A stretch of 64,000 bases of DNA from Anthoceros angustus (taxonomy: Eukaryota > Streptophyta > Anthocerotopsida > Anthocerotales > Anthocerotaceae), in NCBI GenBank assembly GCA_010909165.1, contig VJWM01000107.1, forward strand, positions 868,001-932,000. Direction: 5' to 3'. Under the pieces are notes generated by a model that was given only the letters and a program-made list of their open reading frames with translations, ran no database searches and was not told where the DNA came from. The translations under genes were made by a program, and so were the position numbers. Positions 49,938-60,200 of this stretch are shown here, piece by piece; position 1 is the first letter of the stretch, and the number at the start of each line of letters is the position of its first letter.

Positions 49938-50721
49938 GTCTGATGGACAATGTGAGGCAGGGGAGTTGCGATCACCAGGCGTCCCCGGGTGTAAGGTTTA
50001 GGTCAATTTGTCAAATGCTTTCATAATCTGCTTCCAGCCATAAGCCATTGAAGACTCCTTCCACTCAATACCGCTGTTCTGAGTGACAAAACTTTGCCTC
50101 TTGCACAGCTATTGTAGACCCAGTTTGACGCACGGCCTTCTGGCTGCTAGCCAATCAGAGGGCACTAATCCTTCCTCACATCCAGTTCAGATAGTCACGA
50201 TTCTTCACCAGCACGAGATGTGACATGTGAGCTCTTAGCAGACGGGCTTCACACTCTGAGTGCGTTCTTCTGCAACCAGTTCAAACACCCAGTATCTTCT
50301 GTTGCCCGGAAGGCTATGAGGATGGCGCTCATTCCGTCATTCACATTCCTAACATCCGGCTTGCTCGTAGATACTTTGAAGCTTGATTGATTGTCAAGCA
50401 GAAAGCAAGAAAAATCACATCCAGCTGCCCAGCATCACCATCCCGGTGCAACTCAGTAGCAGATGCCTCCGAGCAGAGACTGAAGAATCTGAAAGAAAAT
50501 TTTGCGACGTGGGGCTGCATCGAGCCACAGCGGAGTGGGCTGGTGGGGTGCCGATTGTGCTCAAGGTTTCCTTTGGATGATTAACGAACTCCACACGGCC
50601 ACAAGAAGACTTCCAGAGGTCCCTTGCCTTGACGGTTGAGAGACGTAACGAAACAGGTTTCAAAAGCGTGTGCTCCTGTTTAGCAGGTTGAACAGTCAAG
50701 TCACACAAGCAAGCGAGCTGA
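49938..50721. other. Intergenic: RGLG-B 3' end and ABC transporter upstream region
   Basis: 784 bp between two minus-strand genes. The left part should hold the ABC promoter and 5' leader, the right part the 3' UTR of the RING-less RGLG gene. I see no TATA element worth calling and no RING-coding exon here in any frame. Confidence 0.6.
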
Positions 50722-52307
50722 TCACAAGTTGTGCGCAAATCGGGCTGCGGATGCATCTGCTTGCACCACTCTTGGAGGAGCTGGTAGAGGAGGATTGCTT
50801 CGATTGAGGCCGTTTCTGCGACTGCATCACCAAAGGAAGCAAAGTAGAGCCATGAGATGAGCAAGAGAGTCCAAGGAGGATGGTAGCAACAGGTCTATGA
50901 TGCCCAGGCTATGACGTACCCCAATAAGTGAAGCTCAATAGTGGCCTTGAACTGAGAAGGAATTTCCATCAAAGCACTCACTGCAAATGCTGCCTCCCTT
51001 TGTGTGGCTGTCCATGGTTTGCTCATAATCGAGGTGAAGTTGACGAACTGGAAGTTGTCGAATGCACGCTGTGGTATATTGTCATCGAACTCGTGCATCT
51101 TTTCCCATGGGCCATCCCCGACTCCAACCAGCACGATGGACAGCGGGTACCGACTGGACACGAAGCACAAGTCAGTGGTCTTTGCGGCGTGTAACATGAT
51201 GTTGCTGCAACAGTGGAAGCATGTATGTACCTTGCAGCCACGATTGCTTCGATTGTAGCTTTCTCTTGTTCACTCTGAGATTCACCGTGCTCATTGGCAG
51301 ACACCTGCAGTTTGATTCACTGTTGGCTATCCTTACCAAAGGCACAAGTCACAAGGCTCCTCAAGTCCTGGCTAACGCACCTGCCCATCAGCAATGATCA
51401 CCAGAACATGATACTGGCCTCCACTCTCCTCCACAATCTCGACTGCAGCTTGTATGATGGGTGCAAACGATGTTGGGCCTGAAACACTCGTACCACAGGC
51501 AAACAACAGCATGACAACACCGGTGCCAACAGCACACATCTATCTTACACTCGCTGGGAGTGTGACCTGAAAGACGAAGGTGAGGAACGATTGCTCGATA
51601 TCGAGACAAAGCCTCCTCGAATCCTACGCAGGGGTGACGGTCCTCAAAGAAACTGAAGACACGCTTATCGTGAGTTGTAGCTGAAGATTGAACAGGGGAC
51701 AGTAAACAGCAACCTTCTGAATCAGCAAAGACACGCAATCGCCACATCCTTCTCGAGCTACGGCAAGCACGGATCCAGTTAACACTTACTGTCTCCAAAT
51801 CCGAAACAGGGAATCAGGTTGTCCTCATCAAACGGGGATAGAGTCTCTCCAATTATCGATATCGCTTGTTGATACGGATTTAGTTCAGAACCAATTGCAT
51901 GCAAGCTCCTACCATTGAAGCATTTCCTGCCTGCCACCTTCCAATAAGCATCATCCATCCAAAGCCCTGCTCACCAAGCCAAGACACTGTTTCAAACTCT
52001 AGCTTCCAACCTGTCCATTCGTTGCTCTTTGTGAAATCGATGCCCAGAATCAAGTTGGACGACTCCAAGCCAGCTTGCCTTAAAGCTTGTTGAACCTACG
52101 ACATCAACGTCCGTCAGTCCGTCGAATTCTATCACCACCCAAATTTCTGGGATCACCATCTCCCACCTGATCCAGGCTTGTGTACTGATCAACTATGTGG
52201 GCGTACTTTGACGACCCCGAGTTTGAACCATGTGAACCCCCCTTATGGATCAGACCGGGTCCCTGCGTTCTGGGTGAAGGCGATGGTCCAGAGAAGCAGA
52301 CTCCCAT
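50722..52307 (-). CDS. RGLG/copine-type vWA protein without RING finger (RGLG-B)
   Basis: Eight exons (52307-52167, 52095-52011, 51930-51790, 51680-51567, 51478-51381, 51304-51231, 51153-50920, 50821-50722) join in frame to 328 residues. The start MGVCFS fits N-myristoylation (Gly2, Ser6) with a palmitoylatable Cys4, implying membrane attachment. A copine-type vWA domain follows: DFTKSN (DxTxS metal site), [92 protein letters not shown]. Plant RGLG proteins are ubiquitin ligases with a C-terminal RING. Here the exon after LLG reads [17 protein letters not shown] and stops at 50722, so the RING is missing although the frame is otherwise intact. It could act as a non-catalytic partner or competitor. 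The RING-bearing paralogue lies 452 bp upstream on the same strand. Confidence 0.88.
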
Positions 52308-52458
52308 CGGTAAACACGACCTATGTCGACTACTTTGTTTCAGATGTTGCCGCTGCAACTAAGTGGCGTGGATTCTCGAAGACAACCCAAAAAGTAACAA
52401 CTTTACACACATTGTGTATACATTCTCAACCCCGTGCTTCAGACAAGGCAAATGCAAC

Positions 52459-52533
52459 AACGGCCAGCGTGGGCGGCAAGGTAATGACGGCCGGCGTGAG
52501 CGGCAAGGTAATCACGGCCAGCATGGGCGGCAT
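52459..52533. repeat. 27-bp minisatellite (~2.8 copies)
   Basis: ACGGCCAGCGTGGGCGGCAA-type unit repeated with few changes in the gap between the two RGLG genes. The plus-strand open frame through it has no known similarity and is treated as chance. Confidence 0.75.
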
Positions 52534-52758
52534 GCAAGGAAACAAGTGTTCTTGGACCACCAGAGTTATCATCCTACTTACAACAGCCCAAATTATTCTC
52601 GCGTGCTTTGGCAAACAGGTTACCAGTTCCTCGCGGTGACTGCTGCGTGGGCATATCAAATCGAGCACAATATACAGACCTCACGCAGGATCAATCCCAA
52701 ATCCCAACCCCCCAGAATCGTTAATGTACATGCCGGAGTGAAGACTATAGTACATAGA

Positions 52759-55219
52759 TTAGTAGAGCCGGATCCTCGTGACAATACGTTGTCGGCATAT
52801 TGGGCAGCTCGTCAAGTCCTTCCCGCACTCCGTACAAGTCTGCAGACAGTGGAGGCTAGATTGAAGTTCTGTTTCACTTGAAATGCAGAGCGAGTAGCAT
52901 GAGTGGAATGACAAGTTAGACGTTACCTGGTGGCCACACTGAAAGGCTAGGTTCTTCGGAGCTGAGTAGCAGATTGGGCATACCTGAAAAACAAAAGTAT
53001 TAGACCAGTGGACGGAGCAGTCTGGGGACAAACACATGACATCAATCCACTTGGGAAGAGGGGAGGAAGGCATTTGAAATTTCATTAGCAGACCTGATAG
53101 TCATTGTGGTTATCAGCGGGCTCGGAGGGCATTGAAGTGTCGCCATATCCATAACCAGAAGAGGTTGGAACTTTGGCGCCGAAGTCTTCTGTGAGTACAG
53201 GGTATCTAGCCTGCGCGGTGGCTCCTGCGTGTGGATAACTACTGCCAGTAGAATCCATCTGCAACACTCTAGGTGGCGGTGGTAAAGGAGGACTTTCCTG
53301 CACTCTGCCTGTTCGCCTCCTGCAGCATTTCATCCATTCATTCAGAAAAAGACCAGTTCCAAAGGCTCCACAAGAAACCATGGAAGCTGAAACAGTCTAC
53401 AGGGCCTACCCCAACATCTTGAGTTCAATGCTTGCTTTATACTGAGAAGGAATTTCCATTAGAGCAGAGAGTGCAAACAATGCCTCCTTTTGCACTGCAG
53501 GCATATTTTTTGCCATGATCTGTGTGAAGTTCACGAACTGCAGAAAACCACACAGAGGATTAAGACCAGCATAAATGAGGCTCACAACCAGACTCCGATC
53601 TGACCCAGCAACGCGCCTGGCTTCCTCAAGTGTTATGGAAAGTGGGTAAAGATAAACCAAAGGGAGAGCGCAAGCAGCTACACTACCTGAAAATTGTCAA
53701 AACCACGAGAAGGTATGTTGTCATCGAACTCCCTCATGGTGTCCCATGGTCCATCACCTACCCCAACCAGAATAATTGATAGGGGATGCTGGCTGGGGAC
53801 ACAAATAACAGAGCACGTTTTACTCTCATGAAACTGAGCAAACACGATATCCAGAATCGACATCAAGGAAGATCCACTACCTTGCAGCCACAATTGCACT
53901 GATTGTCGATTCCTCCTGAGGGCTAAATTGTCCAGGTTCGGTGTCAACACTTCTTGTAACCTGCAAGCGGTCCAAACTCCTCTTTGGCAATATGCACTCA
54001 GGATACAAACCGATCATAACATGATACGTATCTTAAGTTATCACACACATACCTGTCCATCTGCAATTATGACAAGGACGTGGTACTGCCCACCACTTTC
54101 TTCAACAATGTCAATTGCAGTTTCTATCAATGGGGCAAAGGAAGTCGGCCCTGCAGTCACCAGAAGCATACCTTAAACCAAGCAATCCTCTCCAACCAAA
54201 CAACTGAGCAGCAAAATGCTTACCACAGGAAACTGGACGCATGAACTAGAGACCAACCAGCAAGCCGAAGATGTGGGACAATGGCCCTGTATCGTTGCAA
54301 AGCTTCTTCAAATCCATTACATGGTCTGTTGTTTTGAAAAAAACTGAACACATGTTGATCATGAGTGGAGGCTGCACCCAGAATCAAAACAAACAAACGA
54401 ACAAATAAACAAACAAGAATCCCGAACACGTGAGAAGCTATCTCACCGACACTGGACAACCGGCAGATGCGAAGAGCTAAAGCACCTTCACGGCAAAAGA
54501 TACAGTGACATGTCACAAGAAACATACCATCACCAAAGCCAAAGCATGGAATCAAGTTGTCCTCATCGAACGGGGACAGAGTTCGGCCTATAATGGACAG
54601 GGCCTGCTCATAGGGGTTAAGCATAGGCGCTGGCAGTATCGAATGGAGGCTTCGTCCATTGAAGGAGTGCTTCCCTGCAAATTCCATAACACAAAACCAT
54701 CATCATCATCATCAGCGCGAATTCTGCGAACCATCTCACAACAAAAAAACCCTTCAAAACCCACAAAATTTCCGCCAGACCCACACCTGTCCACTCGTTA
54801 CTCTTAGTAAAGTCGATACCAACAATCAAATTCGAAGACTCCAACCCAGCTTGCCCCAGCTCATCTTGCACCTGCACCACGACAAACTCAGCCACACACA
54901 TCCGTAGCAACACCAACCGACTCACCACGATCCACCCACCCGGATCCTCACCTGATCAAGGCTCGTATACCTATCCGCTATGTGGGAGTACTTTTTCGAA
55001 AACCGTCGCCCCAACTGCGGCTTGGGGGCAGCGTGAGGGTGGAGGGCTGGGAACCTCCTGCGGATAAGAGTAGGGCGGGGGTGGGTAGTAGTAGGAAGCT
55101 CCAGAGCCAGCTTCAGGAACAGGCGCAGCCGGACGCAGTGGCTCCACGGGCGTGTAGGGCGGGGCGCGAGACGGTCGCGGCGGAGGGATGTACGTCTGCT
55201 GCGAATTCGAATTTCCCAT
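52759..55219 (-). CDS. RGLG-type RING E3 ubiquitin ligase (RGLG-A), exon 1 frameshifted as sequenced
   Basis: Eleven exons: 55219-54952, 54871-54787, 54674-54528, 54371-54258, 54150-54053, 53960-53881, 53792-53687, 53537-53410, 53319-53094, 52983-52927, 52839-52759. The start MGNSNS fits N-myristoylation. A Pro/Tyr-rich region, the [13 protein letters not shown] segment, and a vWA/copine domain with DFTKSN metal site follow. Exon 9 is a Pro-rich linker. Exons 10-11 form the RING ([19 protein letters not shown], then TCTECGKDL and SCPICRQRI). RGLG proteins attach ubiquitin chains at the plasma membrane and act in hormone and stress signalling. Exon 1 is 268 nt; two bases fewer than the 270 needed, lost near 55035-55055 relative to the duplicated copy (57340-57355). 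With 270 the gene would give 463 residues, close to the family norm. This is a sequencing slip or a true null. Confidence 0.9.
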
Positions 55220-56655
55220 AGCTCCACCCGAAACCAGAAATTTACAGAACAAGTAGAGCCCAGAGGCAGCCTTGTCTTAGAAGCAACCCACAGATCACCA
55301 ACTTCCGCCTGCATTCGACGAGCAGCACCCAGGACGGCGCGTGGCTCCTTCGAGCAAGTTGCTCCGTGGGAACAAAAGTTGCCGGCACTTGCCCGTTGTC
55401 CTTCCTCTACACCCCAACACGTGCATGCAGCAGCTTACTCGATCCATTTCGTGCAATGTAATATCTCTTGTAAAATTATCTATTTTATTATAAATTGATA
55501 CAGAAGTTATCCTTTAAAATATATATCCTAGATCGCGAAAACGAGATGCCAAAGCCTGAAATTTGCCAAACCTATAAGCCAGGTGAATGAAAGAGATATC
55601 GAAATCTCAAATCTACGATCGCCCCATGGCAGCCTTACAACAAGGGCACCCAAGGGTTTCAGAAGAAGTAGGACATCAAGAGCCATGAACAAGTGAAGAT
55701 GGATAACACCTACCTCTACAGGGATCCCAAAGCCTGAAATTTGCCTGATATTTAAGCGAGGTGAATGAAAGAGATATGGAAATCTCAAATCTACGATCGC
55801 TCCATGGCAGCCTTACAACAAGGGCACTCAAAGTTTCACAAGAAGTAGGACATCAAGAGCCATGAACAAGTGAAGATGGAGAACACCTGCCTCTACAGGG
55901 ATCGCCCCATGACAGGATTACAACAAGGACCATGTAGAGATTCACAACAAGTAGGTCATCTATGGACAAGTGAAGATAGATAGCACATATCTATACTCCA
56001 TGACCCTCTATGAGATTGTTTAATTGATCATGAAAAACTTTATGCATTCAATACCACAAGAGATGTCATTCCTCAAGAAAGGACCCTCCTTCCATGCTCT
56101 TCTCTCTCTTTTCAAGGCACACATTGTTTGTCTTCTACCATATTATACATCTTGTCTTAGGATCTTTGGATTTCTTCCAAAGCCGAGGCCTGCTTTATGT
56201 AGTAAATTCACGGCACATCAAATCATCCGGCTCAACGATCCAGATGCCCATGCATCAACTAAAATTCTGGGCGTTAATGGACAATACATTTGGGTAAGAT
56301 CAAGTTGTTCCGTGGATGTGCCAAATCCAATGACAACCACATATATGTATATGTCCTTGTGTACATATGCACATGTTGCAACATACAATATCCACATGTC
56401 CTATTACGCAACCAACACGTAACTTTGATCGGTACTTAACTTTGTCCGCGAGTCCCAATATGCGATAAACACATAACTTTACGGTTTCATTTGTCATAAT
56501 TCTCTACAAACACGTAACTCTCACGGGACCCAATCCACCATAACACATGCATACAAAACTCTCGATTTCTAACATCATCCACATGTCTCAAATTCACGAC
56601 AAACACAAACTCTTTCTCCAATTATAAAATGTGCATCTTAGACAAACATATGTAC
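55220..56655. other. RGLG-A upstream region
   Basis: No gene is recognised. It holds the 178-bp repeats and AT-rich DNA with CATGTG/ACATAT motifs. The native promoter of RGLG-A must lie here. The same sequence is duplicated at about 57524-58960. Confidence 0.6.
55545..56010. repeat. 178-bp tandem repeat (~2.5 copies)
   Basis: CCAAAGCCTGAAATTTGCC recurs at 55549 and 55727, and a degenerate third copy (GATCGCCCCATGACAGG) begins near 55900. The same array occurs in the second duplicate at about 57850-58310. Confidence 0.85.
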
Positions 56656-57523
56656 GAACACATGTTGATCATGAGTGGAGGCTGCACCCAGAATCAAAAC
56701 AAACAAACGAACAAATAAACAAACAAGAATCCTGAACACGTGAGAAGCTATCTCACCGACACTGGACAACTGGCAGATGCGAAGAGCTAAAGCACCTTCA
56801 CGGCAAAAGATACAGTGACATGTCACAAGAAACATACCATCACCAAAGCCAAAGCATGGAATCAAGTTGTCCTCATCGAACGGGGACAGAGTTCGGCCTA
56901 TAATGGACAGGGCCTGCTCATAGGGGTTAAGCATAGGCGCTGGCAGTATCGAATGGAGGCTTCGTCCATTGAAGGAGTGCTTCCTGCAAATTCCATAACA
57001 CAAAACCATCATCATCATCAGCGCGAATTCTGCGAACCATCTCACAACAAAAACCCTTCAAAACCCACAAAATTTCCGCCAGACCCACACCTGTCCACTC
57101 GTTACTCTTAGTAAAGTCGATACCAACAATCAAATTCGAAGACTCAACCCAGCTTGCCCCAGCTCATCTTGCACCTGCACCACGACAAACTCAGCCACAC
57201 ACATCCGTAGCAACACCAACCGACTCACCACGATCCACCCACCCGGATCCTCACCTGATCAAGGCTCGTATACCTATCCGCTATGTGGGAGTACTTTTTC
57301 GAAAACCGTCGCCCCAACTGCGGCTTGGGGGCAGCGTGAGGGGTGGAGGGCTGGGAACTCTCCTGCGGATAAGAGTAGGGCGGGGGTGGGTAGTAGTAGG
57401 AAGCTCCAGAGCCAGCTTCAGGAACAGGCGCAGCCGGACGCAGTGGCTCCACGGGCGTGTAGGGCGGGGCGCGAGACGGTCGCAGCGGAGGGATGTACGT
57501 CTGCTGCGAATTCAATTTCCCAT
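56656..57523 (-). pseudogene. Duplicated 5' part of RGLG-A (exons 1-3 and part of 4)
   Basis: Exon 1 57523-57255, exon 2 57174-57091, exon 3 56983-56838, and 26 nt of exon 4 (56681-56656) before the duplication junction. It encodes the N-terminal anchor and the start of the vWA domain only. One missing base turns codon 4 into a TGA stop (MGN then stop), and one base is missing in each of exons 2 and 3. Exon 1 is otherwise uninterrupted where RGLG-A is broken. With no downstream exons it cannot make a ligase, but it retains a duplicated promoter pointing at RGLG-A. Confidence 0.88.
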
Positions 57524-57849
57524 AGCTCCACCCGAAACCAGAAATTTACAGAACAAGTAGAGCCCAGAGGCAGCCTTGTCTTAGAAGCAACCCACAGATC
57601 ACCAACTTCCGCCTGCATTCGACGAGCAGCACCCAGGACGGCGCGTGGCTCCTTCGAGCAAGTTGCTCCGTGGGAACAAAAGTTGCCGGCACTTGCCCGT
57701 TGTCCTTCCTCTACACCCCAACACGTGCATGCAGCAGCTTACTCGATCCATTTCGTGCAATGTAATATCTCTTGTAAAATTATCTATTTTATTATAAATT
57801 GATACAGAAGTTATCCTTTAAAATATATATCCTAGATCGCGAAAACGAG

Positions 57850-58310
57850 ATGCCAAAGCCTGAAATTTGCTATAAGCCAGGTGAATGAAAGAGATATCGA
57901 AATCTCAAATCTACGATCGCCCCATGGCAGCCTTACAACAAGGGCACCCAAGGGTTTCAGAAGTAGGACATCAAGAGCCATGAACAAGTGAAGATGGATA
58001 ACACCTACCTCTACAGGATCCCAAAGCCTGAAATTTGCCTGATATTTAAGCGAGGTGAATGAAAGAGATATGGAAATCTCAAATCTGATCGCTCCATGGC
58101 GACCTTACAACAAGGGCACTCAAAGTTTCACAAGAAGTAGGACATCAAGAGCCATGAACAAGTGAAGATGGAGAACACACACTCTCTGAGGATCGCCCCA
58201 TGACAGATTACAACAAGGACCATGTAGAGATTCACAACAAGTAGGTCATCTATGGACAAGTGAAGATAGATAGCACATATCTATACTCCATGACCCTCTA
58301 TGAGATTGTT
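57850..58310. repeat. 178-bp tandem repeat, second duplicate
   Basis: Counterpart of 55545-56010 with several short deletions. Confidence 0.8.
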
Positions 58311-58960
58311 TAATTGATCATGAAAAACTTTATGCATTCAATACCACAAGAGATGTCATTCCTCAAGAAAGGACCCTCCCTTCCATGCTCTTCTCTCTCT
58401 TTTTCAAGGCAGCACACATTGTTTGTCTTCTACCATATTATACATCTTGTCTTAGGATCTTTGGATTTCTTCCAAAGCCGAGGCCTGCTTTATGTAGTAA
58501 ATTCACGGCACATCAAATCATCCGGCTCAACGATCCAGATGCCCATGCATCAACTAAAATTCTGGGCGTTAATGGACAATACATTTGGGTAAGATCAAGT
58601 TGTTCCGTGGATGTGCCAAATCCAATGACAACCACATATATGTATATGTCCTTGTGTACATATGCACATGTTGCAACATACAATATCCACATGTCCTATT
58701 ACGCAACCAACACGTAACTTTGACTGGTACTTAACTTTGTCCGCGAGTCCCAATATGCGATAAACACATAACTTTACGGTTTCATTTGTCATAATTCTCT
58801 ACAAACACGTAACTCTGTCTACGGGACCCAATCCACCATAAACACATGCATACAAAACTCTACGATTTCTAACATCATCCACATGTCTCAAATTCACGAC
58901 AAACACAAACTCTTTCTCCAATTATAAAATGTGCATCTTAGACAAACATATGTACGAACA

Positions 58961-60200
58961 CTGTGTTGCATAGTCTACAATTCTGGTCCATAGTCCACAA
59001 CAAACACATATCTCTCTCTAGATATAAAATCGTACATTTCATAAAAATATATATGCGCAGTTTGTAAAGTCTGCAATTCTAGTTTAGCATTTGCCTACCT
59101 TGTAAAGTCACAGATCAACTAGCTCGAGTCACTTCCAGGCCAAGTCAACATCGAACCTAGCTCAAACGGCCACATAGACACAATCCACCGTGGCAAGCGA
59201 TTGGCTGACAAGGCGCTGACGTAACAAGTAATAATTGCCCAGATTTTGCCCATCAACACTTTGCACATTAAATTAGCAAATCTGGGCGTTAATGAACGTA
59301 ACAACTAAAATTTTCTAGTTCAGTTATGTGCGTCTATCGGATAAGTCACAATTTGCTAACCACAGTTCGTCACGCAGTGCAGTTTGAAAATCCAATTGAT
59401 ATGATGGAATGAAAATAAAACTTTCTAGCTAACACACAGTTCAACGAACTAAACTGAATTCATCTCAATTCGACGGAACTACCATTGCGTAAGGATCTCA
59501 AGTAGACTCTATGTTTGTGAGTCATAAGATTATTCATATATCTAATTCAGTCCTGATTATTTGTATCTCTAATTTGATCCCGATTATTCCTATCTCTAAT
59601 TCGATCCCGATCATTCATATCTCTAATTCGATCTGATTATTCATATCTCTGATTCGATCCTGATTATTCATATCTCTAGTTCGATCGTATTCATATCTCT
59701 AGTTTGATCGTACCTAATTCAGAGATTAAGTTAAATTCTTGTAAATATAACTCGCTTGAAGGAATGTATCCATGCAGTATCTTTCCATTCGGTTGTGCTC
59801 ATTATTTTATGGTAACTTTTCCGCTAAGTCTCCACTTGTGTTTTGCAAAGGTGTAAAAGTCTAGTTATCCGCATTCTTATTGAGCTGCACGCTTGAAGTC
59901 CATCGTGTGGTGGTATCCTATCGTGATATGGAGATATGTACAAGACGAAGGAGAAGAAGTGGAGATACCAGACGGAAGGAGAAGAAGTGTATGAAGATGG
60001 CGAGTACTGTACTGTCATATTAGATGTGATTACGTACGGAAATAGCCTATAATACAGGGTGAGAGGGCGGGAAAGCAGCTGCATCGAAGTTGGGGACCCT
60101 ACGGAGCCTATATGTGCACAGCAGGAAGCTGCACTTCATTTCTGAAGGCAGCCGCAAGCTCATCAGGCTGCGTCTCCCCGTGTGTGGAGACGGGAGAGCG
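58961..60200. other. Intergenic region and RAD7-like 5' leader
   Basis: AT-rich, no gene seen except the 5' leader of the next gene. It contains the 27-bp minisatellite (59530-59711). The GC content rises after about 60060. Confidence 0.6.
59530..59711. repeat. 27-bp minisatellite (~6.7 copies)
   Basis: TATCTCTAATTCGATCCTGA-type unit; GATTAT recurs at 59555, 59582, 59635 and 59662, with GATCAT at 59609. Confidence 0.88.

Larger units (their letters stand above)
54346..58960. repeat. 2.3-kb direct tandem duplication
   Basis: 54346-56655 (2310 bp) is repeated at 56656-58960. The junction and both outer ends share GAACA, so the duplication arose at 5 bp of microhomology. Its left end cuts exon 4 of RGLG-A; the right end is ~1.3 kb upstream of the inner copy's source. 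Copies differ mostly by 1-3 base indels. Confidence 0.95.

Noticed and set aside
50415-50864. 150-codon minus-strand frame at the end of RGLG-B
   Set aside because: It is out of frame with the spliced RGLG-B reading and covers the last exon and 3' UTR; no RING residues.
52363-52881. 172-codon plus-strand frame between the RGLG genes
   Set aside because: It runs through the 27-bp minisatellite and the last RGLG-A exon in antisense, with no recognisable domain.
60090-60200. N-terminal extension of the RAD7-like protein
   Set aside because: The frame begins with TTG, not ATG. The first ATG is at 60201 in a good context.
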